A DNA stretch of 64,000 nucleotides from Lachnospiraceae bacterium NK3A20. GTDB taxonomy: Bacteria > Bacillota > Clostridia > Lachnospirales > Lachnospiraceae. Position 1 is the stretch's first letter. The number at the start of each line of letters is the position of its first letter. Shown one piece after another: positions 48,735-55,887 of this stretch. Under the pieces are notes generated by a model that was not told the origin of the DNA, did no database searches, and saw only the letters and a program-made list of their open reading frames with translations. A program made the translations under genes and the position numbers. Location: NCBI GenBank assembly GCA_900107575.1, contig FNQX01000011.1, forward strand, positions 44,236 through 108,235. The letters are read 5' to 3'.

Positions 48735-50513
48735 TTACCCTGCTGCCTCCAGCATTGGCCTTTCTGTGCTCTGTGCCGCATTCTGCCGTTCTTCGACATC
48801 CATCTTTACGAAGTTCTTCTTGACCTGACGCATCCACTCTCGCAGGATCTGATTCACTGTGTCCCAGTCCGGCTTCCGGTCATAGGCTGCGTATGCCTGG
48901 ATGACTCTGCCTCTGTCTACCTCAATCGTGTAATACGGTGTGTCTGGATCCGACGTCCTGCGCAGGAAAACAATCCAGCTCTCCCTCGTGGTCATCCTCA
49001 ACATGTAGGTATCTGACGCTCCTACACAATGGTGCTGCAGCCTGCCTTCCCGGATAATGTCATCTGCCGACTCTGCCGGACGAATGAAATATTCGCCCTG
49101 CTGCCAGCCAAACAGCTTACGGTTTCTTGCCAGGTCTTTCTTGATCCCCTGAAATTTCTTTGTCCTCTGCTCCTCTTTCTCCCGGTTCAACTCCTCGACA
49201 TATTGGTCGTGGAAATGCTTCCACCTTTTGTTTCGGTAAATTATCTCGCTGTGGATGTCGCAGCCTCTTTTCTCTGCCATATCGAGGTAATCTATGTATT
49301 CCCGAAGCTGATCCTGGAGACGCATGCCCTTTTCTCTGGTGCCTTGCATCAGCGTCCAGACATGATTTGCATTCAAGCCTTTCTGCAGAATCTGCATGAT
49401 GTATTCTTTTGCTATATCATCTTTGACTACGCCTATTCCAAGTAGCGTCTCGTCTGTCGCCTTCGGGAAAATATCGATGACGGAAATCATCATACGGTTG
49501 ACATGCAGCTTGGCGAGCCGCTTTGCCTGCTGTCCCCCCAGATCCTTCAGTATCGCCGCCAGGCTTTCTACCCCCAGCGGCCCGGACGCGTTAATGTATT
49601 CCGCAAGGCACTTTGAAAATCCCATCTTGGCCAACAGCTCTGTGGTGTCCTTGAGTTCATCTGTGCCGTTCACGATCCGCATAAGCTGATGTCTTTCAAT
49701 CGGCTCTGTGATCGCACTGATAATCTCCCGGCCCTGCCGGTCTATCCCCAGATCTTCCAGATTCCCGTCGTAGAAGTCCGTCCGTGTCGATGTTCTGTCC
49801 TGAATTGTCTTTTTATCCCACCAGCTTTGGTGCACTCCAACCTTGTCCCAATGCTCTCCGTAGTACCAGTCGTCCCAATAATACACTGCCAGATCCCGAC
49901 TCCAGCCTCTGACTATCTCTGTCAGTGACATCCCATCCTTCTGGTCACGGAGTCTCTTGAATTCCACACGGAAGATCCTCTCTACAATCCATCCATCAGG
50001 AAGCTGTTGACAGAGTGAAATGTTGTGGATGCGGCTGTACTTGTCCGCGCGGCCTCTGTACCTTTTCTCTGCCCAGTCTCTAAAGTGTTTCGGCATCGGC
50101 GGCACGATTTCCATGAACTTCCGGATTCTTTCTTTTTTCCTCTGCTGTGCTTTAGCTTGCTTTCTCAGCCATATCTCGTACTCGATGTTCTTGATCTCGT
50201 CAAAGAGATTTGTGTAGAATGACCGCTGGTCTCCAAGTACGTGCTTCTCGAATTTCCGCAGGTCATCCCTCGCCTTCTCGTCTTTCGGTGCATCGCTTTC
50301 CAGTGCCTCACCCCAGTAGTCATAGATCGTGGCCCTTCTCCATGTGCCTTCCTGGGTGTTGTATGTCAGATAGCCATCCCCCCATGTGAAGTGAACTTCA
50401 TGGTCTTGTGGGAGCACTGTCACTAAAACGGGGGCTTTCTTTGATCCGGCCAGTCTGATCTGTGATTTATCCAGTCGATTCGGGATATACGTAAGTAGGT
50501 CTTTTTTCTTCAT
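48735..50513 (-). CDS. PcfJ-like protein
   Basis: A 592-aa protein. The C-terminal domain has EGRLQHHCVGASDTYMLRM, then WIVFLRRTSDPDTPYYTIEV and IQAYAAYDRKP, the PcfJ signature. PcfJ was named in enterococcal plasmid pCF10 and its function is unknown; homologues are common in phages. The N-terminal part is helical and basic (KAQQRKKERIRKFM). It starts inside the end of the PcfK/AcrIIA9-like gene (4-bp overlap), so the pair is coupled. Confidence 0.82.
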   Translation of the reverse strand: MKKKDLLTYIPNRLDKSQIRLAGSKKAPVLVTVLPQDHEVHFTWGDGYLTYNTQEGTWRRATIYDYWGEALESDAPKDEKARDDLRKFEKHVLGDQRSFYTNLFDEIKNIEYEIWLRKQAKAQQRKKERIRKFMEIVPPMPKHFRDWAEKRYRGRADKYSRIHNISLCQQLPDGWIVERIFRVEFKRLRDQKDGMSLTEIVRGWSRDLAVYYWDDWYYGEHWDKVGVHQSWWDKKTIQDRTSTRTDFYDGNLEDLGIDRQGREIISAITEPIERHQLMRIVNGTDELKDTTELLAKMGFSKCLAEYINASGPLGVESLAAILKDLGGQQAKRLAKLHVNRMMISVIDIFPKATDETLLGIGVVKDDIAKEYIMQILQKGLNANHVWTLMQGTREKGMRLQDQLREYIDYLDMAEKRGCDIHSEIIYRNKRWKHFHDQYVEELNREKEEQRTKKFQGIKKDLARNRKLFGWQQGEYFIRPAESADDIIREGRLQHHCVGASDTYMLRMTTRESWIVFLRRTSDPDTPYYTIEVDRGRVIQAYAAYDRKPDWDTVNQILREWMRQVKKNFVKMDVEERQNAAQSTERPMLEAAG

Positions 50514-50977
50514 TCCGCCACCGCCTTCATGATGATCTCCTTGAGATCCCGATCCGTGCCGCAGGCAACACCGGCGCCGTTTTTCTGATTCTCTTTGGCC
50601 GTCTCTCTCAGCTTTTCCCAGACCTTATCAATCCGCGCTCCCTTCTGCAGGAAGCTTCTGCACACTTCCGGGTCCTCTGTCATAGTTCTTGCCATTTCGT
50701 AGATAATATCTGCTGCCGGCGCGGGGATGTCTGTATTCTCCCGCTGTACTTTGATCCTGCCGAGCGCCGCCTGCCGGAGTGTGGCCAACTGTTTCACGTC
50801 CCCCGCCGCATAATCTTCCGCGTCTTCCGAATCCATACCGTTCTCTGCGGCCAGTGCTTTCAGACTGTCTATGTCACCTTCGGCCTTCAGTCCTTCCGCA
50901 GCGTGGTTTAATTCCTCTAAAGTGCCCATTTCCCCGAATCTCGGGAACAATTCCTTCTTGTCCTTTTTATCCGCCAT
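50510..50977 (-). CDS. PcfK/AcrIIA9-family protein, candidate anti-CRISPR
   Basis: A 155-aa protein starting MADKKDKKELFPRFGE. The block LEELNHAAEGLKAEGDIDSL, then ALAAENGMDSEDAEDY, matches what I know as the AcrIIA9 (Cas9 inhibitor) / PcfK family. A C-terminal helical domain follows (VCRSFLQKGARIDKVWEKL). The ATG at 50977 is chosen because the family starts there; 26 further open codons overlap the neighbour. It lies directly before pcfJ, its usual partner. Anti-Cas9 activity is not shown by sequence alone. Confidence 0.75.
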   Translation of the reverse strand: MADKKDKKELFPRFGEMGTLEELNHAAEGLKAEGDIDSLKALAAENGMDSEDAEDYAAGDVKQLATLRQAALGRIKVQRENTDIPAPAADIIYEMARTMTEDPEVCRSFLQKGARIDKVWEKLRETAKENQKNGAGVACGTDRDLKEIIMKAVAE

Positions 50978-51398
50978 AGCTTTCCTCCTTGAGCAGATCC
51001 ATATAAAAATCCACTCTCTTGACCTCTGCGGCGATCTGATAGCCCCGCAGGGCATCCGCCACGCGTTTCCATTCCTTCTGCCGCTTAACCTTCCGGCCTT
51101 TCGATCGGATCCACCCGTCCCTCTCCCAGCGGTACAGGCTCAGCACTCCCGACGCCAGCGGCTGGCAGTCTGTCACGATCAGGACACTTCCCGTTCCGGT
51201 GCGGTTCGGCTTCATGCGCCCCGCTGCCTCTGTCAGCGCCAGGAGCAGAGCACCGTAGTGGTCTTCCTCGCAGTCCTTCCATGAGTGCGCCGTCCCTACG
51301 CGTTTCCCCATGTCTACGGCTTCCATGAGGTAGCCGTAATTGCACTCCTGTTGTCGGGGAGAACGGTTATTTGTGACCAGATAGATATTTGTCTGCAT
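50967..51398 (-). CDS. RNase H-like fold phage protein
   Basis: A 143-aa protein with the RNase H-like strand order NIYLVTNNRSPRQQECNYGY, then ALLLALTEAAGRMK and VLIVTDCQPLASGVLSLY. The aspartate in TDCQ is in the position of an active-site residue; the full DEDD set is not obvious. It overlaps the PcfK-like gene. It may process RNA:DNA hybrids in replication. Confidence 0.6.
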   Translation of the reverse strand: MQTNIYLVTNNRSPRQQECNYGYLMEAVDMGKRVGTAHSWKDCEEDHYGALLLALTEAAGRMKPNRTGTGSVLIVTDCQPLASGVLSLYRWERDGWIRSKGRKVKRQKEWKRVADALRGYQIAAEVKRVDFYMDLLKEESYGG

Positions 51399-51414
51399 TC
51401 GATCCCTCCCGGCT

Positions 51415-52140
51415 CTAATCCCGCAGCTTCTGGTACGTGATAAAGAGATACGGCAAGCCAGTGAATTCGTTTACTCCGCTGGAAGACAATTCTTTGTCGA
51501 TGAAGTAGCCTTTTCTTTCCTTCGGTTCCTTGCAGAATCTCACTGCCTTGATGATCTTTTTCGTGATCTTCGGCTTCCTGAGATTCAGACTCGGGTTGTA
51601 CCGGCGCCCGAGCTTCTTCCCTTCGGTCTTCTCTGTCTTCTGCGAGTACTTCGCGAAGTAGCTGGCGATCTTCGCATACTGACCGTTTGAGTTCAGCGGC
51701 TGCACATCTACCACGCCGCCCTGCCAAGTGGTCCAGAGCTCGAAGTTGTCCGCCTCGTTCAGCACTACGTGGATGTGCCTGCTGCCCTTCGGCCCGATCT
51801 CCATGGTATAGACGTATTTCAGTTCCTTGCCGTTCTCACGGTACTTCTTCCGAAGTCGTCTGAAGAACTTCTGTACTTCCTTCTTCATCTCCTCCGAGGT
51901 CTCCGGCGGCGTGGTCCCTTTCCCCCAAGAGAGTGTGACCAGTGCATCCGTTCCATCCTGGAAGTTTTCATTCAGCAGCCATCGTAATTCCCTCTCCTGC
52001 CTTTTGGCATTCTGGCGGGCTACTGCCTCGGAGGTCTTTCCTTTGATCTCTCCCCTCGGGATCCTCTTCCCGTATCTGGCGGTGAAGTATCTCCGTATCT
52101 CCAGCGTCTTCCCTGCATGTATGGTCTCCTGGACGTACAT
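51415..52140 (-). CDS. rep: HUH rolling-circle-type replication protein
   Basis: A 241-aa protein with the HUH metal site RHIHVVLN (H122, H124) after YTMEIGPKGS, and downstream tyrosines in NGQYAKIASYFAKYSQK (Y155, Y161, Y165), the nicking tyrosine candidates. The N-terminus is basic. This resembles replication-associated proteins of filamentous phages and small plasmids. In this prophage it stands where helicase loader genes usually lie, and no DnaC/helicase or polymerase gene is visible. It probably nicks a nearby origin. Confidence 0.78.
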   Translation of the reverse strand: MYVQETIHAGKTLEIRRYFTARYGKRIPRGEIKGKTSEAVARQNAKRQERELRWLLNENFQDGTDALVTLSWGKGTTPPETSEEMKKEVQKFFRRLRKKYRENGKELKYVYTMEIGPKGSRHIHVVLNEADNFELWTTWQGGVVDVQPLNSNGQYAKIASYFAKYSQKTEKTEGKKLGRRYNPSLNLRKPKITKKIIKAVRFCKEPKERKGYFIDKELSSSGVNEFTGLPYLFITYQKLRD

Positions 52141-52198
52141 CCTGCTTCCTCTGATCGTGTCATGGTCGAGATGTTAATACCTTTTACCTCGCTGAATA

Positions 52199-52215
52199 CC
52201 CGGTCTTGCACCGGG
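52199..52215. other. Candidate Rep nick-site hairpin
   Basis: CCCGGT, a 5-nt loop CTTGC and ACCGGG lie 59 bp upstream of the rep gene. HUH enzymes often nick in the loop of such a hairpin. A second inverted repeat with 12-bp arms (GGAATGCTATAA, 52261-52272 and 52294-52305) is close by. Confidence 0.4.
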
Positions 52216-52244
52216 CTCGTGTGGTAAAATTCGTGGATTACCTC

Positions 52245-52340
52245 TTGTTTCTGTTATCCAGGAATGCTATAATATTTTTATCTTTTTAGATGCTTATAGC
52301 ATTCCCGAGGCAGTGGCTATCCCAAGTCACTGCCTCAATT
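52245..52340 (+). ncRNA. Putative counter-transcribed small RNA upstream of rep
   Basis: TTGTTT (52245-52250), a 17-bp spacer and TATAAT (52268-52273) read in the plus direction. About 27 nt after the likely start is a terminator hairpin, GAGGCAGTG with CACTGCCTC, followed by AATTTTTT. The RNA would be ~60 nt and antisense to the leader of rep and the end of the 59-aa gene. The layout resembles copy-control antisense RNAs of rolling-circle plasmids. Confidence 0.5.
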
Positions 52341-52506
52341 TTTTATGCTCACCGTTCGGGTTGATGCCTTCCTCTGTCAGCTTGTCGTAGCAGACATAGC
52401 CTCTGGAAATCCCAATCTTGTCGCAGTGCTGATCGCACCAGTCTCTCAGTCCGGCCTTCTCCGCCGCAGCCTGCACGGCACTGCCGTAAATGCATCTGAC
52501 TATCAT
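52327..52506 (-). CDS. Small phage protein (59 aa)
   Basis: A short gene starting MIVRCIYGSAVQAAAEKAGL with AGAGAGGTTGAG upstream. The rest, WCDQHCDKIGISRGYVCYDK, has a compact Cys-bearing helical look. The stop falls in the terminator of the opposing small RNA. It lies in the early operon between the HTH fragments and rep. Function unknown. Confidence 0.6.
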   Translation of the reverse strand: MIVRCIYGSAVQAAAEKAGLRDWCDQHCDKIGISRGYVCYDKLTEEGINPNGEHKKLRQ

Positions 52507-52509
52507 TTC

Positions 52510-52632
52510 TCAACCTCTCTGTTCCGGATCTCTGCAAACCTCCGGACTCATTTCGATAAAACGCTGAATGTCTGTTCCGCGAACTCGGATTGTCCTGTGG
52601 CTGCCAAGACGAATTTCCGTTAGATCTCCCAT
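52510..52632 (-). CDS. Excisionase-like short ORF (40 aa)
   Basis: A 40-aa frame, starting 2 bp after the previous stop: GDLTEIRLGSHRTIRVRGTD, then IQRFIE. It resembles the second half (wing) of a MerR/Xis-type excisionase domain, with the first helix-turn-helix half missing. There is no good ribosome site, so it may be a remnant or be coupled. If real it could help direct excision. Confidence 0.35.
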   Translation of the reverse strand: MGDLTEIRLGSHRTIRVRGTDIQRFIEMSPEVCRDPEQRG

Positions 52633-52633
52633 T

Positions 52634-52903
52634 TCAAAAACTGTGATATTTTTCTATAAATTCTTGGGCGTCTTTTAACTTGTAGAACGTATAATCCCCA
52701 CTCGGACCTTCTGCGATATAGTCGGTGATAGTCCAGTAACCTTCACCATTGGCTCTTGTCTTGGCATACTTTTTGGCCATGATCACCCAGTCGGGATACC
52801 GCTCGTTTCTATACTCGATTGTCTGTCGAAGACATGGAGGCTTATCTGTGTAGACGGTTTTGTTGACCGGCTCCCATTTACTTAAAGTTCTTGAAAGTCT
52901 CAT
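52634..52903 (-). CDS. Hypothetical phage protein (89 aa)
   Basis: An 89-aa basic protein with GGAGG 6 nt before its ATG. It overlaps the upstream membrane protein gene by 26 bp. It ends with YTFYKLKDAQEFIEKYHSF, possibly a small alpha/beta fold. No family is recognised. It is part of the early leftward operon. Confidence 0.6.
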   Translation of the reverse strand: MRLSRTLSKWEPVNKTVYTDKPPCLRQTIEYRNERYPDWVIMAKKYAKTRANGEGYWTITDYIAEGPSGDYTFYKLKDAQEFIEKYHSF

Positions 52904-53093
52904 CCTCGTCCTCCGTCCTGAGAAGGTTGTCTATTTCGTCATCCGGCTCGGTCATGGCAATACCACAGATCGTGCACAAGGCCATGCCTGCTACCATCAT
53001 CAGAATCGCTATTGCTAGTCCTACGCCCTCGCTATCTATCGCCGCTGCCCCGACAAAGAACAGCAGCACACCGACGGCTCCTAATACTTTCAT
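52878..53093 (-). CDS. Small two-helix membrane protein
   Basis: A 71-aa protein with two hydrophobic segments (LGAVGVLLFFVGAAAI and GLAIAILMMVAGMALCTICG) and an acidic tail. GGAGGAGG precedes the ATG. It is an early gene, not in the lysis cassette. It could be a superinfection-exclusion-type membrane protein, but this is a guess from its place and topology. Confidence 0.6.
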   Translation of the reverse strand: MKVLGAVGVLLFFVGAAAIDSEGVGLAIAILMMVAGMALCTICGIAMTEPDDEIDNLLRTEDEDETFKNFK

Positions 53094-53110
53094 CTGCTAC
53101 ACCTCCTCCA

Positions 53111-53269
53111 TTACACGAGTTCCCGAAGTCGCTCATACGCAAGTCTGATCCACCACAAGTGGCAGTTCCTGGTTTCCAGATCCTTTATGATTTCTCTGAC
53201 CTCGTCGGCACGCTTTACCTTCCGCAGTGCTGTGATCAGTGCATCGTAGTTCTCAAAATATCTCGCCAT
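53111..53269 (-). CDS. Small helical phage protein (52 aa)
   Basis: A 52-aa gene: MARYFENYDALITALRKVKR, then ADEVREIIKDLE and WIRLAYERLREL. AAGAGGAAAAG precedes the start. It is all helical and charged, with no known family. Its spacing between neighbours (17 and 35 bp) fits an operon member. Confidence 0.55.
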   Translation of the reverse strand: MARYFENYDALITALRKVKRADEVREIIKDLETRNCHLWWIRLAYERLRELV

Positions 53270-53304
53270 CTCTTTTCCTCTTATGCGCCTGTGGTTTCCA
53301 TTCT

Positions 53305-53544
53305 CTAAGCCCCATTTCCGATAAGCTTTATTAATTCGATGATGTCTGCCTGTGGCATCCTGGTAACCTCGATTACCGATGCAAGTTCACCCGCAGAGAA
53401 AGTCCACGGCTTTCTGATCTTCCGGTACCAAGTGCCCGCCGGAATCCCTGCCGCCTCGCCGATTTCCCTGCTGCACTTATTTACTCGCTGGCCATTGGAG
53501 AGGATGATCGCGCGGCATATAGTGCCAATGGCTTTGTCTCTCAT
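53305..53544 (-). CDS. HTH regulatory protein (Cro/CII-like)
   Basis: A 79-aa DNA-binding protein. An HTH covers about 24-60 (CSREIGEAAGIPAGTWYRKI, then FSAGELASVIEVTRMPQADI). It is similar in layout to the 136-aa HTH protein encoded at 54289, so the two may be relatives. It probably regulates the early operon. Upstream AAGGAAAGG serves as ribosome site. Confidence 0.65.
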   Translation of the reverse strand: MRDKAIGTICRAIILSNGQRVNKCSREIGEAAGIPAGTWYRKIRKPWTFSAGELASVIEVTRMPQADIIELIKLIGNGA

Positions 53545-53559
53545 GCATTTATCCTTTCC

Positions 53560-53967
53560 TTAAAACAGGATCTTCTTGTCCTTATCCTTACCGGTGCCAT
53601 TCTCCGCATCATCGTCGGGAGTTTTCTTAACTCCATTGAACTTTTTCTCAATTTTCATGACCTTTTCATCTCCAAAGTTTTTTTGGATGATATCGTCCGT
53701 TCCAAGAACCGGTATTTCGGCATATTTGTTGATGAACGCTACGCAAAGCCCGGCTAAAACGGCTCGTTCTTCTTCCTTGGCACTGATTTCTTTGATAAGG
53801 CATCCTACTGTCGTTCCCATGGCGTGAATAGCCTGCTTCTTGCTGCTATGTCCAACCAAAAGTGAACTGTATTTAGAGTCGTTCTCGATGATCGAACCGA
53901 TTATGGCCTGACCTTCTATTGTCTGATTTATTCCGTGTTCATCGTCTATGAATGTGATTTTGACCAT
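53560..53967 (-). CDS. Hypothetical phage protein (135 aa)
   Basis: A 135-aa protein: IDDEHGINQTIEGQAIIGSI, then HAMGTTVGCLIKEIS and LAGLCVAFINKYAEIP, with a charged Asp/Lys tail. The middle is helical. It is a common-looking early phage protein but the family is not recognised. AAAGGAAAGG lies upstream of the ATG. Confidence 0.6.
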   Translation of the reverse strand: MVKITFIDDEHGINQTIEGQAIIGSIIENDSKYSSLLVGHSSKKQAIHAMGTTVGCLIKEISAKEEERAVLAGLCVAFINKYAEIPVLGTDDIIQKNFGDEKVMKIEKKFNGVKKTPDDDAENGTGKDKDKKILF

Positions 53968-54052
53968 TGTTTTTTGTCCTTTCCTTTCCGTGTTATCCTT
54001 TCCTTATAGGCTCCAGTCGGAGCATAAATATTAGGGAAAGGAGGTGCTTAAA

Positions 54053-54247
54053 ATGACTTATGAAGAAATTTCTCATTTCACCATTGCCAACCTAAAAGGT
54101 CTTACTTACGGTGATATTGAGAAGCCTGTTTACCAGCTTTTGGAAGAATACGGAGAATCTAAGATTGCGCTTACCCCAAGTGCCCTCGAAAAGCTCCGTG
54201 CACTCGATCCGAAAGCCGTTTTGATGATTCCCATCGTCAGTGTGTAG
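54053..54247 (+). CDS. Small plus-strand protein inside the early region
   Basis: A 64-aa gene on the opposite strand to its neighbours: MTYEEISHFTIANLKGLTYG, then EKPVYQLLEEYGESKIAL. AGGAGG is 8 nt before the ATG at 54053. It diverges from the 135-aa gene and converges on the HTH gene. It is probably expressed in the lysogen or as a small regulator. No family is recognised. Confidence 0.65.
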   Translation: MTYEEISHFTIANLKGLTYGDIEKPVYQLLEEYGESKIALTPSALEKLRALDPKAVLMIPIVSV

Positions 54248-54288
54248 ATCATGTGTGTCCCCCTATGATTCCCGCTATCTTCATCTCG

Positions 54289-54699
54289 CTAAGTTTCATC
54301 CTCGATTACCCTGCCTACTGTTGTCAGTAAGGCAACTGCTCTTGAGTATGTCTGCGCTCCTGCCGCGTCTCCATGCGCTGTTCGGTTCTTTACACTGTCG
54401 GACAGATTACAGATCAACTCACACAAAAGGACTTTCGGATCCATCGGATCCCGCTTCTGTGGTTCCGTCTGCATCCCAGGGCTTACGATCTGGGCAATCT
54501 CATCCTTGGTAAGCCCGGCGACTCTCGCGATCTCTCCCAGCTCTCCTACAGTGATCGTTTCCGGCTTTCCCAGTTTTATAGACAATGTGCCAGGATTCAT
54601 GCCGATTGCCCTTGCCAGTTCGGCCTGTGTTCTGTACTTCTTCAGCGCAGCCGACGTAATGATTTTCTTCGCGCCTGTCGGTGATCTTCCCTGAATCAT
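54289..54699 (-). CDS. HTH transcriptional regulator (phage early)
   Basis: A 136-aa protein with an N-terminal XRE-like HTH (KKYRTQAELARAIGMNPGTL, then ITVGELGEIARVAGLTKDEI) and a C-terminal helical domain (PKVLLCELICNLSDSVKN, then YSRAVALLTTVGRVI). The binding domain is complete. It is in the early leftward operon, so it may act like Cro or CII. Confidence 0.72.
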   Translation of the reverse strand: MIQGRSPTGAKKIITSAALKKYRTQAELARAIGMNPGTLSIKLGKPETITVGELGEIARVAGLTKDEIAQIVSPGMQTEPQKRDPMDPKVLLCELICNLSDSVKNRTAHGDAAGAQTYSRAVALLTTVGRVIEDET

Positions 54700-54712
54700 T
54701 TCGTCTTCCTCC

Positions 54713-54877
54713 CTAACGTCTGGCGGAGTAAAGCTCTGTCATGGCTTTTATGGCCTCAATAAAATTCGGCTCTAACAGGCATGCGCCTTTTGTGTTCCTG
54801 AGCTCCTGTACAACCTTCCAGCTTATTTCTATGATTACCCTGTCCATTTGATTCTCTCTATTTATGTCCTCATTCAT
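54713..54877 (-). CDS. Small phage protein (54 aa)
   Basis: A 54-aa gene beginning MNEDINRENQMDRVIIEISW and ending TELYSARR. AAGGAGGGAGG lies 6 nt before the ATG, a very strong ribosome site. It precedes the HTH gene by 13 bp. A 26-codon frame further upstream (starting near 54981) is too short to support. Confidence 0.6.
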   Translation of the reverse strand: MNEDINRENQMDRVIIEISWKVVQELRNTKGACLLEPNFIEAIKAMTELYSARR

Positions 54878-55051
54878 CGTTCCTCCCTCCTTGTTCTTTC
54901 TTATTCCTCCACAGCCGCCGGATCAGCTGGATCACTCCCCGGCTGATACTCTGTCAATTCCATTGCTCTCGTTATTTCCATCTCTCTCACTTCCCTTCGC
55001 TTCTGGGCTTCGTGCTCTTCTGGTTAAGACCGTCAAGTCCTTAATCACGTG

Positions 55052-55067
55052 TAATAGATATCTATTA
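55052..55067. promoter_or_regulatory. Perfect 16-bp palindrome TAATAGATATCTATTA
   Basis: A perfect palindrome just downstream of the HTH gene that ends at 55093. It differs from the ATCAA/TTGAT operator family nearby, so it may bind a second regulator, such as the 136-aa HTH protein. Confidence 0.5.
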
Positions 55068-55085
55068 TCGCTGAAGTTTATTATG

Positions 55086-55102
55086 ATCAACTTTAACTTG
55101 AT
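55086..55102. promoter_or_regulatory. Repressor operator-like site, promoter-distal
   Basis: ATCAACTTTAACTTGAT has half-sites ATCAA and TTGAT, as in the two sites at 55358 and 55378. It overlaps the 3' end of the Cro-like gene. Confidence 0.55.
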
Positions 55103-55305
55103 TTGTTTGGCAAAATAATAGCGCTCTCCGGGATTCCATAGATAGCGCATAAAACCGTAAAATTAGCCGTATCTATTGTGGTTTTCCCGTTTTCCCAATT
55201 AACGATTGTCTGCTTAGTTTTATGAAGTTTCTGTGCTACTTGTGCCTGTGTAAGCCCAGCATTTACTCGAGCAGCCGCTAATGTAATTTTAATGGTGGTC
55301 ATCAT
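55093..55305 (-). CDS. Cro-like XRE regulator
   Basis: A 70-aa protein made almost entirely of one HTH_3 domain (AARVNAGLTQAQVAQKLHKT, then KQTIVNWENGKTTID). It is divergent from the repressor gene at 55469, so it takes the Cro place in the lysis/lysogeny switch. Starts at 55305 or 55302 follow AAAGGAG; the frame extends nine more codons. Operator-like sites lie in the gap and within its 3' end. Confidence 0.85.
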   Translation of the reverse strand: MMTTIKITLAAARVNAGLTQAQVAQKLHKTKQTIVNWENGKTTIDTANFTVLCAIYGIPESAIILPNKSS

Positions 55306-55357
55306 TCCAACCACTGCTCCTTTCCGTGTCAATACATCTTTTCGATATGCTTATGCT

Positions 55358-55394
55358 ACATCAAGTTAAACTTGATGTCAACACTTAAAGTTGA
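55358..55394. promoter_or_regulatory. Two operator sites of the lysogeny switch
   Basis: ACATCAAGTT-A-AACTTGATGT (55358-55378) is a perfect 10-bp inverted repeat around one base. A weaker copy with half-sites TCAAC and GTTGA follows at 55378-55394. Both are in the 163-bp space between the divergent Cro-like and repressor genes. They likely overlap the early promoters. Confidence 0.72.
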
Positions 55395-55468
55395 TCTTTT
55401 TTGTATTTAGTATTGCTGCAAATTAATTTATGTTTTACGATATTCACATAGAGAGGGGGGGCTGACCT

Positions 55469-55873
55469 ATGACTATACAAAGCATTTTTTCCGAAAACCT
55501 GAACAGATTGCTCTATGACCACGGTAGAACTCAACTTGACCTGGCTAGGTTTGTTGGAGTCAGTAACACTACAGTAAATAATTGGGTTAAAGGTTACAAC
55601 ACTCCTCGAATGGATAAAATTGATAAGATTTGCTCATTCTTTTCTATTCAGCGAGAAGAACTGTTACATGAGAGATCTGCAGATACTATAAATTCTCCAG
55701 ACAGATATCCCATTCCTACTGCCGATTCGCTTCTCCCCCTTTCGAGGGAAGAGGCTGCTCTGGTCCGCAAGTATCGGCTGGCTTCTGATGATACAAAATC
55801 AGCAGTTTGTGCTGTTCTTGGCGTGCAAAGGCAAGTGGATGCAGAATTCTTAGATTCAAAAATTGATGCATGA
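55469..55873 (+). CDS. Prophage repressor (XRE, CI-like)
   Basis: A 134-aa repressor. The N-terminal HTH is NRLLYDHGRTQLDLARFVGV, then SNTTVNNWVKGYNTPRMDK. The C-terminal ~50 residues are short and helical (REEAALVRKYRLASDDTKSA). There is no S24 autoprotease domain, so induction is not by RecA-driven self-cleavage. GGGGGG lies before the ATG. It is followed 14 bp later by the K+ channel gene. Confidence 0.85.
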   Translation: MTIQSIFSENLNRLLYDHGRTQLDLARFVGVSNTTVNNWVKGYNTPRMDKIDKICSFFSIQREELLHERSADTINSPDRYPIPTADSLLPLSREEAALVRKYRLASDDTKSAVCAVLGVQRQVDAEFLDSKIDA

Positions 55874-55887
55874 CTGGAGGAATAAAG

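Noticed and set aside
48735..50977. PcfJ/PcfK as evidence of a conjugative element
   Set aside because: No relaxase, coupling protein or secretion genes are present, and all neighbours are phage genes.
54932..55150. 72-codon minus-strand frame next to the Cro-like gene
   Set aside because: It overlaps the operator and palindrome region and the Cro-like gene's end, with no ribosome site.
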